From: Larsenimonas rhizosphaerae
GTDB taxonomy: Bacteria > Pseudomonadota > Gammaproteobacteria > Pseudomonadales > Halomonadaceae
Direction: 5' to 3'
Length of the DNA stretch: 64,000 nt
Assembly (NCBI RefSeq): GCF_023700005.1
Contig: NZ_JAMLJK010000001.1
Span: 2,091,096-2,155,095 of the forward strand
The notes beneath the pieces were generated by a model. That model was given only the letters and a program-made list of their open reading frames with translations, was not told the DNA's origin and made no database searches. The translations under genes and the position numbers were made by a program. Of this stretch, positions 45,317 to 54,765 are shown piece after piece; within the stretch, counting starts at the first letter, position 1; each line of letters starts with the position of its first letter.

Positions 45317-47059
45317 ATGCCAACATGGCTATCCACTTACGGCGTGCACACTGCGGCAATGGCCCTGGCATGCACATTATCCTTTCCGGCCACGGCAGCT
45401 CAGGACGATTCAGCCCCTATCATCGAAGGTGAGCGTTTTCATCCTGCTGAAGGTACTCATGGCATGGTTGCGACCAGCCATTATCTGGCCAGCCGTATCG
45501 GGCGGGATGTACTGGACAATGGTGGCAACGCGGTCGATGCCGCCGTGACAGCCGGCTTTGCTCTGGCGGTCACTCAGCCACGCTCCGGAAATATTGGTGG
45601 CGGCGGGTTCATGCTGATATCGGATGAAAAAAGCGGCCGGGTCATCGCCATCGACTACCGTGAAAAGGCACCTGGCGGTGCGTATCGCACCATGTTTCAG
45701 GATGAAGACGGCAATGTAGTGCAGGAGCGTTCCCGCTTCTCGGCCAATGCTTCCGGCGTACCTGGCACCGTGGCAGGCCTTGCAATGGCACTGGATACCT
45801 ACGGCACGCTCACCCTGGCGCAGGCCCTCGCCCCGGCCATTGCCTTGGCCGAGGATGGCTTCATTGTGCCCGAGCGATTCGAAAAGGGAGTAACCGATGC
45901 GCGTGAGCGCCTCGAGAAATGGCCGTCCAGCCGCAAGGTGTTTTTCAAACCGGATGGAAGTACCTATCAGGCCGGCGAACGCTTCAAACAGCCAGAACTG
46001 GCCGCCACGCTGAAACGCATTGCCGCCCATGGGCCACAGGAATTTTATACCGGCAAAACGGCACAGTTGATCATTGATCAGATCAAACGCCACGGCGGTA
46101 TCATGACACTGAAGGACCTGGCTGCCTATCAGCCGGCACTCCGGGAGCCGGCGCACGGTACCTATCGTGGATACGACATTTATTCAATGTCGCCCCCCTC
46201 TTCCGGGGGCGTGCATATCGTCGAAATCCTCAACATGCTGGAAGGGGATGACATTCACGCGCTGGGCCCCAATTCCGCCGCAACGATCCACTTGATGAGC
46301 GAAGCCATGAAACGGGCCTACGCTGACAGGTCTCAGTACCTGGGGGACAGCGACTTTGTCGATGTGCCGGTGGCTGCCCTGACATCAAAAGCCTATGCAA
46401 GCGCCCTTCGCAAGACCTTCAACATGGATCATGCCACCCCCTCCAGCGACATTGGCCCGGGGCCTGTCAGCCGTTATGAATCCAATGAAACCACGCATTT
46501 TTCCGTGGCTGATGACCAGGGGCTGGCCGTCTCAAACACCTATACCCTCAACTTCAGCTATGGATCCGGCATGGTCGTTGATGGCGCAGGGTTTCTGCTC
46601 AACAATGAAATGGATGACTTTTCATCAAAACCAGGCGTACCGAACGCCTATGGCCTGATCGGCGGCGAAGCCAATGCCATCGCCCCGAACAAGCGGATGC
46701 TGTCATCCATGTCTCCCACCATCGTCAAGCATGAAGGCAACAACTTCCTGATTACAGGCAGTCCGGGCGGTTCACGTATCATTACCACCACGCTGCAGGT
46801 GATCATGAATGTCATTGATCATGGCATGAATATTCAATCCGCCGTCAGCGCTCCACGTATTCACGATCAGTGGCTGCCGGAGGAGCTTCGCATCGAAGCC
46901 GGCATCAGCCCGGATACGATCCGACTGCTCGAACAGATGGGTCACACGGTCAAGGTGAAACCCGCCATGGGGGCGAGTCAGTCGATTGTCATCGACAATG
47001 ACCATTTTTACGGAGGTGCCGATCCCCGCCGGGAAACGTCCTCGGCGCTCGGGCTTTAG
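45317..47059 (+). CDS. ggt: gamma-glutamyltranspeptidase
   Basis: Periplasmic N-terminal-nucleophile hydrolase (580 aa) that cleaves glutathione and other gamma-glutamyl compounds. A signal peptide ends near FPATAA at residue 28. The proenzyme is expected to cut itself before the Thr of NETTHFSVAD (about residue 394), giving large and small subunits. Other signatures: GGNAVDAAVTAGFALAVTQPRSGNIGGGGFM, DYREKAPGGA, FLLNNEMDDFS, PNKRMLSSMSPTIV and ITGSPGGSRIITTTLQV. AAGGAAC precedes the ATG. Converges on ansA. Confidence 0.95.
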   Translation: MPTWLSTYGVHTAAMALACTLSFPATAAQDDSAPIIEGERFHPAEGTHGMVATSHYLASRIGRDVLDNGGNAVDAAVTAGFALAVTQPRSGNIGGGGFMLISDEKSGRVIAIDYREKAPGGAYRTMFQDEDGNVVQERSRFSANASGVPGTVAGLAMALDTYGTLTLAQALAPAIALAEDGFIVPERFEKGVTDARERLEKWPSSRKVFFKPDGSTYQAGERFKQPELAATLKRIAAHGPQEFYTGKTAQLIIDQIKRHGGIMTLKDLAAYQPALREPAHGTYRGYDIYSMSPPSSGGVHIVEILNMLEGDDIHALGPNSAATIHLMSEAMKRAYADRSQYLGDSDFVDVPVAALTSKAYASALRKTFNMDHATPSSDIGPGPVSRYESNETTHFSVADDQGLAVSNTYTLNFSYGSGMVVDGAGFLLNNEMDDFSSKPGVPNAYGLIGGEANAIAPNKRMLSSMSPTIVKHEGNNFLITGSPGGSRIITTTLQVIMNVIDHGMNIQSAVSAPRIHDQWLPEELRIEAGISPDTIRLLEQMGHTVKVKPAMGASQSIVIDNDHFYGGADPRRETSSALGL

Positions 47060-47063
47060 GCCG

Positions 47064-47092
47064 GAAAGAAAACAGGCCCGTGGCACGGGGCC
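47064..47092 (-). terminator. candidate terminator after ansA
   Basis: On the minus strand GGCCCCG-TGCCA-CGGGCC (one bulged C) followed by TGTTTTCTTTC, 17 bp after the ansA stop. Confidence 0.5.
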
Positions 47093-47108
47093 CCAAGGCC
47101 CCGCGCCA

Positions 47109-48095
47109 TCACGCAGGTGACAGCTCGCCACACAGGTTTGTCTCCATCAACTGACGACGACGGGTCTCGTCAAGGGAAGACTGGTGAAGCAGGAAGTGAA
47201 GCTTTGCCAACGCCGTCTCGCGGGTCATGTCACCACCGGAGATCACGCCGGCAGCTCTCAGCTGCTGACCGGCTTCATAAATATCCAGCATGATTCCGCC
47301 TTCCAGACACTGACTGACCGCCACCAGCAATATACCCGCCTGACGGGCACGTTCGAGTGCGGCCATGAACGCGGGGTCGTCCCCGGGGCCCGTGCCGCTG
47401 CCAAAACACTCCAGCACCACTCCCCCATAGCGGCCACTATCAATCAGTGCCGTCAGGATACTGGCGTCAAATCCCGGGTAAAGCGGCACGATACCCACTT
47501 GTTGCGCCTTGTCGGGCATATCGAAGTTGAAGCGATCTGCCGGCGCAGTGGCGGGCCCACTGTCACCCGCCACTGCCTGGAAGGCATGACGGCCATGGCT
47601 ACGCACCTTGCGGGTGCGCGTGGCGGGCAGCAGCGTCCCATGGAAGTAAAGCCCCACGCCAGGGGCAGCATCGGCAATCGCCTTCAGGCTACCGAAGAAG
47701 TTCTCCCAGGCATCACTGTCTGGTGCCCCAGCAGGCAACATGGCCCCGGTAATGATGACCGGCACGCTCACATCCATCAGCCAGAAGCGAAGTGCTGCTG
47801 CCGAAAAGGCCAGCGTATCGGTACCGTGAAGAATCACGACCCCGGAAGCGCCTTTTTCCACGGCCTCTCTGGTTGCCCTGGCAATACTGATCCACTGCAA
47901 CGGTGTCATGTTGGCGCTGTCGATCAAGGGCGAAAGCGAAGTGAACTCCCACTCTGGCACCTCCTTCAGCGCTGGCGATTGCTGCTGGACATCCCGGGCC
48001 AGCAAATCAAGCCCGGCGGCCGGGGCCAATCCTCGCGGACCGAGCTGCATGCCGATGGTGCCGCCGGTATACAGCACATGAACGGGCTGGGTCAT
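47109..48095 (-). CDS. ansA: L-asparaginase (type I, cytoplasmic)
   Basis: Hydrolyses asparagine to aspartate and ammonia; 328 aa. First catalytic Thr in VLYTGGTIGMQ, second in VVILHGTDTLAFSAAAL with Asp and the downstream VIITGAMLP; PGFD and ECFGSGTGP in the C-terminal domain. No signal peptide, consistent with the cytoplasmic low-affinity type. It follows aspA by 13 bp, so the pair would turn Asn into Asp and then fumarate. Confidence 0.93.
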   Translation of the reverse strand: MTQPVHVLYTGGTIGMQLGPRGLAPAAGLDLLARDVQQQSPALKEVPEWEFTSLSPLIDSANMTPLQWISIARATREAVEKGASGVVILHGTDTLAFSAAALRFWLMDVSVPVIITGAMLPAGAPDSDAWENFFGSLKAIADAAPGVGLYFHGTLLPATRTRKVRSHGRHAFQAVAGDSGPATAPADRFNFDMPDKAQQVGIVPLYPGFDASILTALIDSGRYGGVVLECFGSGTGPGDDPAFMAALERARQAGILLVAVSQCLEGGIMLDIYEAGQQLRAAGVISGGDMTRETALAKLHFLLHQSSLDETRRRQLMETNLCGELSPA

Positions 48096-48108
48096 GATAT
48101 CTCCGATG

Positions 48109-49527
48109 TCAGCTTCTCAGCGGTTTCAACCGCGGGGCAATCATGTTGGCAGGACGCAGGATGTCGGTCAGGGTATCGTCATCCAGCAGTTTTTCCTCTC
48201 GAACCAGTTCCAGTACGCCACGGCCGCTGGTCAGAGCTTCGCGGGCAATGCGCGTGGCGTTGTCATAGCCGATCCAGGGATTCAGGGCGGTAATCAGCCC
48301 GATCGAGTTTTCGACCAGTTCCAGGCAGCGCTCTTCATTGGCGGTGATGCCTTTGATGCAGTGCTCTTCCAGCATGGTCATGGCACGCGTCAGCAGACGT
48401 ACGGAGTCAAAGGTCCGGTAGGCAATCAGCGGCTCCATGACGTTAAGCTGCAACTGGCCTCCTTCGGCTGCCATGGTCACGGCCAGATCATTGCCGATGA
48501 TATCAAAGGCTACCTGATTGACAGCTTCGGGAATGACTGGATTCACCTTGCCCGGCATGATGGAACTGCCCGGCTGTCGTGGTGGAAGATTGATTTCGTT
48601 GAAGCCGGTACGTGGCCCGCTGGACAGCAGCCGAAGGTCATTACAGATCTTGGAGAGCTTGACCGCCAGCCGCTTGAGCATGCCGGAGATCAGTACAAAG
48701 GCGCCCATGTCGGAAGTGGCCTCGACAAGATCAAGCGCCGGACGCAGCGGCATGCCGCTGATTTCCGCAAGCCGGGCAACGGCAATGCGCTGATACTCGG
48801 GATCGGAATTGATACCGGTACCAATTGCGGTGCCGCCAAGATTGACCTCGACCAGCAGTTCCGGGGCCATGCGATTCAGGTGCTGAAGGTCTTCCTTCAG
48901 GGTATTGGCAAACGCATGAAATTCCTGGCCCAGTGTCATGGGCACCGCATCCTGCAGCTGGGTCCGCCCCATCTTGAGCACATGGGAGAACTCATTGCCC
49001 TTGTCAGTGAGGGCACCAGCCAGGTTATCAAGGCTGTCCAGCAGGTAGTGATGTCCCAGCAGCAGCCCCACGCGAATGGCCGTAGGATAGGCGTCGTTGG
49101 TCGACTGGGCCATATTGACGTCATTGTTGGGGTGCAGGTAGTGGTATTCACCGCGAGCGTGCCCCATCAGTTCCAGACCGATATTGGCGATGACCTCATT
49201 GGCGTTCATGTTGGTCGACGTACCGGCGCCGCCCTGAATCATGTCCACTACAAACTGATCATGAAACTCGCCATCAATGACCTTGCGGCAGGCGCCGGTA
49301 ATGGCCTGATGCTTTTCATCGTTCAGGTAGCCCAGCTGATGGTTGGCATCGGCGGCGGCCTGCTTGACCATGGCCAGTGCGATCACGAATTTTGGATAAT
49401 GTGACAGGGGCACGCCGGTCAGGCGAAAATTATCTACCGCCCGCAGTGTCTGTATACCGTAATAGGCATCCCCGGGAACCTCCAGACTGCCCAGTAGATC
49501 CTTCTCGCAACGAAAGGCAACGCTCAT
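48109..49527 (-). CDS. aspA: aspartate ammonia-lyase
   Basis: Deaminates L-aspartate to fumarate; 472 aa of the fumarase/aspartase superfamily. The superfamily signature with catalytic Ser is GSSIMPGKVNPVIPE; other blocks are VDMIQGGAGTSTNMNANEVIANIGLELMG, NDVNMAQSTNDAYPTA, GRTQLQDAVPMTLGQEFHAF and VNLGGTAIGTGIN. The LRAVDNFRLTG N-terminus favours aspartase over fumarase. No strong Shine-Dalgarno is seen before the ATG at 49527. Upstream partner of ansA. Confidence 0.93.
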   Translation of the reverse strand: MSVAFRCEKDLLGSLEVPGDAYYGIQTLRAVDNFRLTGVPLSHYPKFVIALAMVKQAAADANHQLGYLNDEKHQAITGACRKVIDGEFHDQFVVDMIQGGAGTSTNMNANEVIANIGLELMGHARGEYHYLHPNNDVNMAQSTNDAYPTAIRVGLLLGHHYLLDSLDNLAGALTDKGNEFSHVLKMGRTQLQDAVPMTLGQEFHAFANTLKEDLQHLNRMAPELLVEVNLGGTAIGTGINSDPEYQRIAVARLAEISGMPLRPALDLVEATSDMGAFVLISGMLKRLAVKLSKICNDLRLLSSGPRTGFNEINLPPRQPGSSIMPGKVNPVIPEAVNQVAFDIIGNDLAVTMAAEGGQLQLNVMEPLIAYRTFDSVRLLTRAMTMLEEHCIKGITANEERCLELVENSIGLITALNPWIGYDNATRIAREALTSGRGVLELVREEKLLDDDTLTDILRPANMIAPRLKPLRS

Positions 49528-49634
49528 GTCAGATAACCACTCGAATTCAGGGAAAACGCCACCTTACGGTGCCCCCCTTCATTCGTCTAATGCCGGTATG
49601 CTCTGGAGTATGTCGGTCGCGTATAGCGCTGTTG

Positions 49635-50294
49635 TCACCGCTGCACCCTGACCTCTTCTTCCAAGGGTCCCTTGCGGACCAGCATCCAGACCGATTCGCG
49701 CTCATCTTCCGCCGGTTCGAACTCCTCAAGCAGGGTACGCTCGAAGTTGCCGTCAAACAGAGCACCCACCTCTTCAGGCGTCACATGATAAGGCGGGCCT
49801 GAAAGCTGTGTTGCGGGTGGCTTTTCAAGGGTGATCAGCAGCCCGGCTGCACCGGGAGGCAACAGCTGGGCCAGATGAAAGGCATATCGCTGGCGCCTGG
49901 CCGGCGGCAGGGCAATCAGCGCCGCCCGATCATAGAATGCCCGTGCCACATCGCTGTGCCCGCGATGAAAATGAAAGAAGTCGCCACACAGCAACTCGAT
50001 ACAGCCCTGGCGCAGCCCCTTGAATCCGTCACGCTGAATGCGTTCGACGCCTTCGGCACTATCGGCAGTGAATTGCTCCAGCGCCTGATAGGCCAGCTCC
50101 ACACCGGTCACCGGGTGACCATGTCTTGCCAGCCAGCGCATATCCACGCTTTTACCGCACAGCGGAACCAGCACTCTGGTACGCGGAGGCAACGCCAGTG
50201 TTGCCCAGTGCTCCACAAGCCCGGGATGAGGGCGGGACTGGTTGAAACCGATCCGCCCGTTTTGCCACCTGGCCAGCCAGGCTTCATTCGCCAC
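49635..50294 (-). CDS. tpm: thiopurine S-methyltransferase
   Basis: SAM-dependent methyltransferase of 219 aa; bacterial Tpm proteins methylate thiopurines and some tellurium or selenium compounds. W-x-x-RWQNGRIGFNQSRPHPGLVEHW at the N-terminus, LVPLCGKSVDMRWLARHGHPVTGVEL (SAM site) and YDRAALIALPPARRQRYAFHLAQLLPPGA are diagnostic. The start codon is GTG at 50294 behind AAGGAG. Physiological substrate here is unknown. Confidence 0.92.
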   Translation of the reverse strand: MANEAWLARWQNGRIGFNQSRPHPGLVEHWATLALPPRTRVLVPLCGKSVDMRWLARHGHPVTGVELAYQALEQFTADSAEGVERIQRDGFKGLRQGCIELLCGDFFHFHRGHSDVARAFYDRAALIALPPARRQRYAFHLAQLLPPGAAGLLITLEKPPATQLSGPPYHVTPEEVGALFDGNFERTLLEEFEPAEDERESVWMLVRKGPLEEEVRVQR

Positions 50295-50330
50295 CAGCGT
50301 TCTCCTTCACTCAATGCGCATTCATGGATG

Positions 50331-50948
50331 CTAGAACCAGCGGTCGCGCTTTTTGCGCCGTCTTGGCAGGTGTGGAACGATCAACCCCAGCAGCAGGCCG
50401 GCCCCTGCCACACTGCCGCCATATACAAAATAACGCATCAGCAGGTCGTCCTTTTCACTGTCAAGGCGAGCCTTGTAGGTCCGGGACTGCGATTGCGCCT
50501 GACTCAGCTGCTTGTTGAGGCTGGCGGTGTGCTGCTCAAGTTCGGCAATGCGCTGCTGACGGGCATTGAGCAGCTCCGTCGAGCCGGCCACCTTTTTTTC
50601 CCAGGTTTCATTGATGGACGACAGGCGTGATTGCAGCTCATCGGCCCTGGCCTTGAGCGCAGGCACCTGCTCGGCCACGCTTTCCTGCTCCTGAAGATCG
50701 GCGCTCTTTATCCACACCGTATCGCCGCCCTGGCTACGAATACGACTGTAGTCTCCATCGGTCGCCAGCAGCGTGACCCTGTCGCCGGATGCCACGGTAC
50801 CCACGATCCGATACTCATCCGTGGGCCCGCTGCGCACATAGGTTGATAAATGATCACTGACCCAGCGGGTCTGGTCGGCCTGAGCAACTCCTGCCACGGT
50901 GCAGGCCAGCGCACCGATCACCAAGTATTTGATTCTGGACATATTCAC
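50331..50948 (-). CDS. SH3-domain coiled-coil membrane protein (TIGR04211/YgiM-like)
   Basis: 205 aa with a cleavable signal peptide (cut near VAQA-DQ), a bacterial SH3 domain (TRWVSDHLSTYVRSGPTDEYRIVG, through WIKSADLQ at about residues 25-95), a Gln/Glu-rich coiled coil (about 95-165), one transmembrane segment (YFVYGGSVAGAGLLLGLIVP) and a basic tail HLPRRRKKRDRWF. This layout is that of the YgiM/TIGR04211 family, a cell-envelope protein of unclear role. MSRIK at residue 3 is an alternative start. Confidence 0.83.
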   Translation of the reverse strand: MNMSRIKYLVIGALACTVAGVAQADQTRWVSDHLSTYVRSGPTDEYRIVGTVASGDRVTLLATDGDYSRIRSQGGDTVWIKSADLQEQESVAEQVPALKARADELQSRLSSINETWEKKVAGSTELLNARQQRIAELEQHTASLNKQLSQAQSQSRTYKARLDSEKDDLLMRYFVYGGSVAGAGLLLGLIVPHLPRRRKKRDRWF

Positions 50949-51054
50949 ATCATCTTGTGGCTATGAGGATACTGCCATCCCATCGCGGCTCAGCATCCCG
51001 GTGAAACATCAGTGCGTTCCTGCGCTGTTATCAAACGCCCCAGGAACCGGCGTT

Positions 51055-51077
51055 TCATCCACACAATCTGTGGATAA
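51055..51077. promoter_or_regulatory. inverted pair of DnaA boxes
   Basis: TCATCCACA (51055-51063, one mismatch to TTATCCACA) and TGTGGATAA (51069-51077, perfect in reverse) face each other across 5 bp in the 232-bp gap between two minus-strand genes. The downstream flank is AT-rich (ATTTTTAACC). Confidence 0.5.
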
Positions 51078-51180
51078 CATTTTGGACAACAGCCAACCCT
51101 GCATCGGCGGAGGGCCGAATGACCTGCCGCGAGCACAGATTGATCAATTTTTAACCAAACTGACATCAAAACGTCATTTA

Positions 51181-51507
51181 TCAGTCTTCCCTCCCTCCCC
51201 AGTGAGGAGGCGTTGGAAAGGGAGACACATTTCCTGTTGCCTTGACGGCTCGCGCCTCGCCCTCGCGCTCTACTTCGTCAATGCGGACAACCATGTTCAA
51301 GGGAATATAACTGCGTTGCACGCCTTCGAAGGCCTTGCGCAGCTTCTCGACGGCCGGGTCGACCACCACCGAGGATGCTTCCCCGAACACGATGCCTTCA
51401 ACTTCCAGAAAGCCCCATAGCTCGCTTTGATAAATTTCGCGGGCATACAGCTCCCAGACTTCACCCTGCTGATGAAAAATCACCCGATACATTGCTTTGA
51501 CTGGCAT
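51181..51507 (-). CDS. DUF1820 family protein
   Basis: Conserved gammaproteobacterial protein of 108 aa, function unknown. Family blocks are clear: YRVIFHQQGEVWELYAREIYQSELWGF, VVVDPAVEKLRKAFEGV and RSYIPLNMVVRIDEVEREG. No signal peptide or membrane segment. It is divergent from miaB, the usual neighbour of this family in pseudomonads. GGAGG lies 13 nt before ATG 51507; the ATG at 51492 (MYRVIF) is possible too. Confidence 0.88.
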   Translation of the reverse strand: MPVKAMYRVIFHQQGEVWELYAREIYQSELWGFLEVEGIVFGEASSVVVDPAVEKLRKAFEGVQRSYIPLNMVVRIDEVEREGEARAVKATGNVSPFPTPPHWGGRED

Positions 51508-51596
51508 GCGAGCCTGCTTCCTCCACGAAAAAAATCCGGGTTAATGATACAATTTTGCGAGTCTACCACAGAGCCCTGGCCCTGCACCTGCCCCAC

Positions 51597-51625
51597 TGGT
51601 CGAGCGCACTCACGCGCCGTATAAT
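51597..51625 (+). promoter_or_regulatory. candidate miaB promoter
   Basis: Perfect -10 TATAAT (51620-51625) with a weak -35 TGGTCG (51597-51602) at 17 bp. It implies a 5' leader of about 170 nt before the miaB ATG. Confidence 0.5.
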
Positions 51626-51801
51626 GCTGCCCAAACGACCAGAACGCATCATCATGGCCGCATCGGCCCGCTCACACCCGACCGTGCACTGCCCACCTCT
51701 CTGCCACCGCGCGGATGTTGACATCACCGCAGCGATGCTTCGACGTTACTGGTTCATCACTCATGACAGGCCCTGGTGCCTGCGATAAAACGGCTTTTGA
51801 C

Positions 51802-53145
51802 ATGACGAAGAAACTCTTCATCAAGACCCACGGCTGCCAGATGAACGAGTACGACTCTGCCCGTATGGCAGATCTGCTCGGTGAATCGCACCAGATGGAA
51901 CTGACCCACGATGAAAACGAAGCCGACGTGGTGCTGCTTAACACCTGCTCGATTCGTGAAAAGGCACAGGACAAGGTATTTCATCAGCTGGGCCGGTGGA
52001 AAAAGCTCAAGGCCAAAAACCCTGACCTGGTAATTGGCGTAGGCGGCTGTGTCGCCAGCCAGGAAGGCAGCAACATTCAACAGCGCGCCCCTCATGTCGA
52101 CATGGTGTTCGGTCCGCAAACGCTGCACCGTATCCCCGACATGCTCAATAGCCAGGAAGGCAAGCGCATCTCGGTCGTTGACGTGACCTTCCCCGAGATT
52201 GAAAAGTTCGATCACCTGCCCAAACCCAGTTCCGATGGGGCCACGGCCTTTCTATCCATCATGGAGGGCTGTTCAAAATACTGCAGTTTCTGCGTGGTGC
52301 CCTATACCCGGGGCGAGGAAATCTCGCGGCCGTTTGAAAGTGTCATGAAGGATGTCATTCATCTGGCAGACCAGGGTGTACGTGAAATCAACCTGCTGGG
52401 GCAAAATGTCAACGCCTATCGCGGGCTGAACCAGCAGGACGAGGAAATCGACCTGGCCGAGCTGATAGCCTGTGTGGCTGCGGTCGAGGGAATTGACCGC
52501 ATTCGCTTTACCACCTCACATCCGGTCGAATTTTCCGACAGCCTGATCGAGGCCTATGGCGAGATTCCTGAACTGGTCAGCCACCTTCACCTGCCGGTGC
52601 AATCCGGGGCCGACCCGATTCTGAAAGCCATGAAGCGCGGCCACACCCGTGAGGAATACATTGCCAAGATGGAACGTATTCGTGCCCTGCGCCCGGACAT
52701 CAGCTTTTCGTCGGATTTCATCATCGGTTTTCCCGGTGAAACCGAGCAGGACTTTCAGGACACCATGGCACTGATCGAACAGATCGGATTCGACATGTCC
52801 TTCAGCTTTGTGTACTCGAAACGACCCGGCACACCCGCATCGGACCTCGAGGACACGACCCCTGAAGACGTGAAGAAGCAGCGTCTGGCGCTGCTTCAGG
52901 CACGGATCAACGAGCAATCCATGCAGATCTCACGCCGAATGGTCGGCAGGGTCGAACGCATTCTGGTCACCGGATTTTCGCCCAAGGACCCGAGTGAGCT
53001 GTCAGGACGCACCGAGAACAATCGAGTCGTCAACTTCAAGGCTGCCAACCCGATCGACATGATCGGCTACTTTGTGGATGTCACCATCACCACGGCCTAT
53101 CCCAACTCCCTGCGTGGCGAGCTGGTTTCCGAGCAGCGCTACTGA
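51802..53145 (+). CDS. miaB: tRNA-2-methylthio-N6-dimethylallyladenosine synthase
   Basis: Radical SAM methylthiotransferase (447 aa) that finishes ms2i6A at position 37 of tRNAs reading UNN codons. N-terminal UPF0004 domain with three cluster cysteines ([31 protein letters not shown]), radical SAM motif [15 protein letters not shown], and C-terminal TRAM domain ([29 protein letters not shown]). ATG 51802 gives the family N-terminus [18 protein letters not shown]; the frame opens earlier at 51715 without homologous residues. Confidence 0.96.
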   Translation: MTKKLFIKTHGCQMNEYDSARMADLLGESHQMELTHDENEADVVLLNTCSIREKAQDKVFHQLGRWKKLKAKNPDLVIGVGGCVASQEGSNIQQRAPHVDMVFGPQTLHRIPDMLNSQEGKRISVVDVTFPEIEKFDHLPKPSSDGATAFLSIMEGCSKYCSFCVVPYTRGEEISRPFESVMKDVIHLADQGVREINLLGQNVNAYRGLNQQDEEIDLAELIACVAAVEGIDRIRFTTSHPVEFSDSLIEAYGEIPELVSHLHLPVQSGADPILKAMKRGHTREEYIAKMERIRALRPDISFSSDFIIGFPGETEQDFQDTMALIEQIGFDMSFSFVYSKRPGTPASDLEDTTPEDVKKQRLALLQARINEQSMQISRRMVGRVERILVTGFSPKDPSELSGRTENNRVVNFKAANPIDMIGYFVDVTITTAYPNSLRGELVSEQRY

Positions 53146-53165
53146 TTCGATCCCGCATCTCACCG

Positions 53166-53189
53166 GTCAGGCCTGGAAACGGGCCTGAC
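53166..53189 (+). terminator. hairpin after miaB
   Basis: 8-bp stem GTCAGGCC/GGCCTGAC with an 8-nt loop, 21 bp after the miaB stop; no T-run, so termination may be partial. Confidence 0.35.
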
Positions 53190-53269
53190 TCGCCCTGTGT
53201 TATTGCCCCCTGCTGCCTTCACACAGTAAGCTGCCCTTATACATCCAACAACCTGCATGGACATCCAAC

Positions 53270-54277
53270 TTGAGCCAGAACGCCAGCAACGCACATCGCA
53301 TTCTTCAGCTGTCGCTGGAACCCAACGACCCGATGAGACTGGCCAACCTGTGTGGTCAGCAGGACGAGCACCTGAAGCTCATTGAGGGCCGCCTTGACGT
53401 CACGGTCAGAAACCGTGGCAACGCCTTTCAGATTGCCGGCCCTCAGGTCAAGACCCGGGCAGCAGCCAATGTCATCGAACACCTGTATCGCGAAACGGCT
53501 ACCGAAGAATTGTCACCGGACACGGTACACCTTTATCTTCAGGAATCAGGCATAGAGGCGCTGGAGGAAGAGGATGCCAGCGACGAGTCGGCCGGCGGTG
53601 TAGTGATCCGCACGCCACGGGTCATGATCAAGCCTCGCGGTCTCAATCAGCAAAGCTACGTTCAGTCCATTCACGACAACGACATCAATTTCGGGATCGG
53701 CCCCGCCGGTACGGGCAAGACCTATCTGGCCGTGGCAGCGGCAGTTGAAGCACTCAACCTGCAGCAGGTACGTCGTATCCTGCTGGTACGACCAGCCGTT
53801 GAAGCCGGTGAAAAACTGGGCTTTCTGCCCGGCGATCTGGCTCAGAAGATCGACCCCTATCTTCGCCCCCTGTATGACGCCCTGTATGAAATGCTCGGGT
53901 TCGAGCAGGTAGGCAAACTGATCGAGCGCCAGGTCATCGAGATCGCCCCACTGGCCTATATGCGTGGACGAACGCTCAATAACGCCTTCATCATTCTGGA
54001 TGAAAGCCAGAACACTACACGTGAACAGATGAAGATGTTTCTGACCCGGATCGGCTTTGGCTCCACGGCAGTCATTACCGGAGATGCGACGCAGGTCGAT
54101 CTTCCCAAGGGGCAGGCGTCGGGCCTTATTCACGTCATGAAGATCCTGTCGGACGTTCCCGGCATCAGCCTGACCCACTTCGCCGCCAAGGATGTAGTGC
54201 GTCACCCGCTGGTTCAGCGCATCATCGAAGCGTATGAACGGTTTGAAGCCGGCCAGGAGGATCATTCACACGAATGA
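53270..54277 (+). CDS. ybeZ: PhoH-like ATPase YbeZ
   Basis: P-loop NTPase (335 aa) of the PhoH family, cofactor of the YbeY RNase. N-terminal KH-like segment ([31 protein letters not shown]), Walker [41 protein letters not shown] and Walker [13 protein letters not shown]. The only plausible start is a TTG at 53270; an ATG at 53257 is out of frame. ATGA overlap joins it to ybeY. Confidence 0.94.
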   Translation: MSQNASNAHRILQLSLEPNDPMRLANLCGQQDEHLKLIEGRLDVTVRNRGNAFQIAGPQVKTRAAANVIEHLYRETATEELSPDTVHLYLQESGIEALEEEDASDESAGGVVIRTPRVMIKPRGLNQQSYVQSIHDNDINFGIGPAGTGKTYLAVAAAVEALNLQQVRRILLVRPAVEAGEKLGFLPGDLAQKIDPYLRPLYDALYEMLGFEQVGKLIERQVIEIAPLAYMRGRTLNNAFIILDESQNTTREQMKMFLTRIGFGSTAVITGDATQVDLPKGQASGLIHVMKILSDVPGISLTHFAAKDVVRHPLVQRIIEAYERFEAGQEDHSHE

Positions 54278-54765
54278 ACACCACCGCCTTGATTGACCGG
54301 CAGATTGCCACGGCATTTACACCACTGCCGGACGAGGACCAACTGACTCGATGGGTCGGCCTGGTTCTTGATACCGTCGGCATCGAAGATGAGCGGGAAC
54401 TCACCCTGCGCTTTGTTGATGACGATGAAATGCGTGACCTCAATGCCACCTACCGCGGCAAGGATAAAAGCACCAATGTGCTGTCCTTTCCGTTCGAGGC
54501 CCCGGCCGGCATCGAGCTTCCCCTGCTGGGCGACTTGGTACTGAGCCCCCACGTGATTGACCGTGAGGCCCGCGAACAGGGCAAGACCCTGCAGGATCAC
54601 TTTACACACATGGTGATTCACGGCACCTTGCACCTATTGGGTTATGATCATATCGAGGATGCCGAGGCCGAGGAGATGGAAGCCATGGAGCGACGTCTTT
54701 TATCAGAACTCGGTATCCGCGACCCCTACCTGCCATCCAAAGAGGACGAGAGACCCCCCGAATGA
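54274..54765 (+). CDS. ybeY: endoribonuclease YbeY
   Basis: Zinc-dependent RNase (163 aa) for 16S rRNA 3' maturation and ribosome quality control. The metal site [25 protein letters not shown] carries all three His residues; [19 protein letters not shown] is the second family block. It overlaps both neighbours by 4 bp (ATGA), giving a tightly coupled ybeZ-ybeY-corC unit. Confidence 0.95.
   Translation: MNTTALIDRQIATAFTPLPDEDQLTRWVGLVLDTVGIEDERELTLRFVDDDEMRDLNATYRGKDKSTNVLSFPFEAPAGIELPLLGDLVLSPHVIDREAREQGKTLQDHFTHMVIHGTLHLLGYDHIEDAEAEEMEAMERRLLSELGIRDPYLPSKEDERPPE

Noticed and set aside
48094-49404. 436-codon open frame antisense to aspA
   Set aside because: Fully inside an intact aspA gene; no protein signature.
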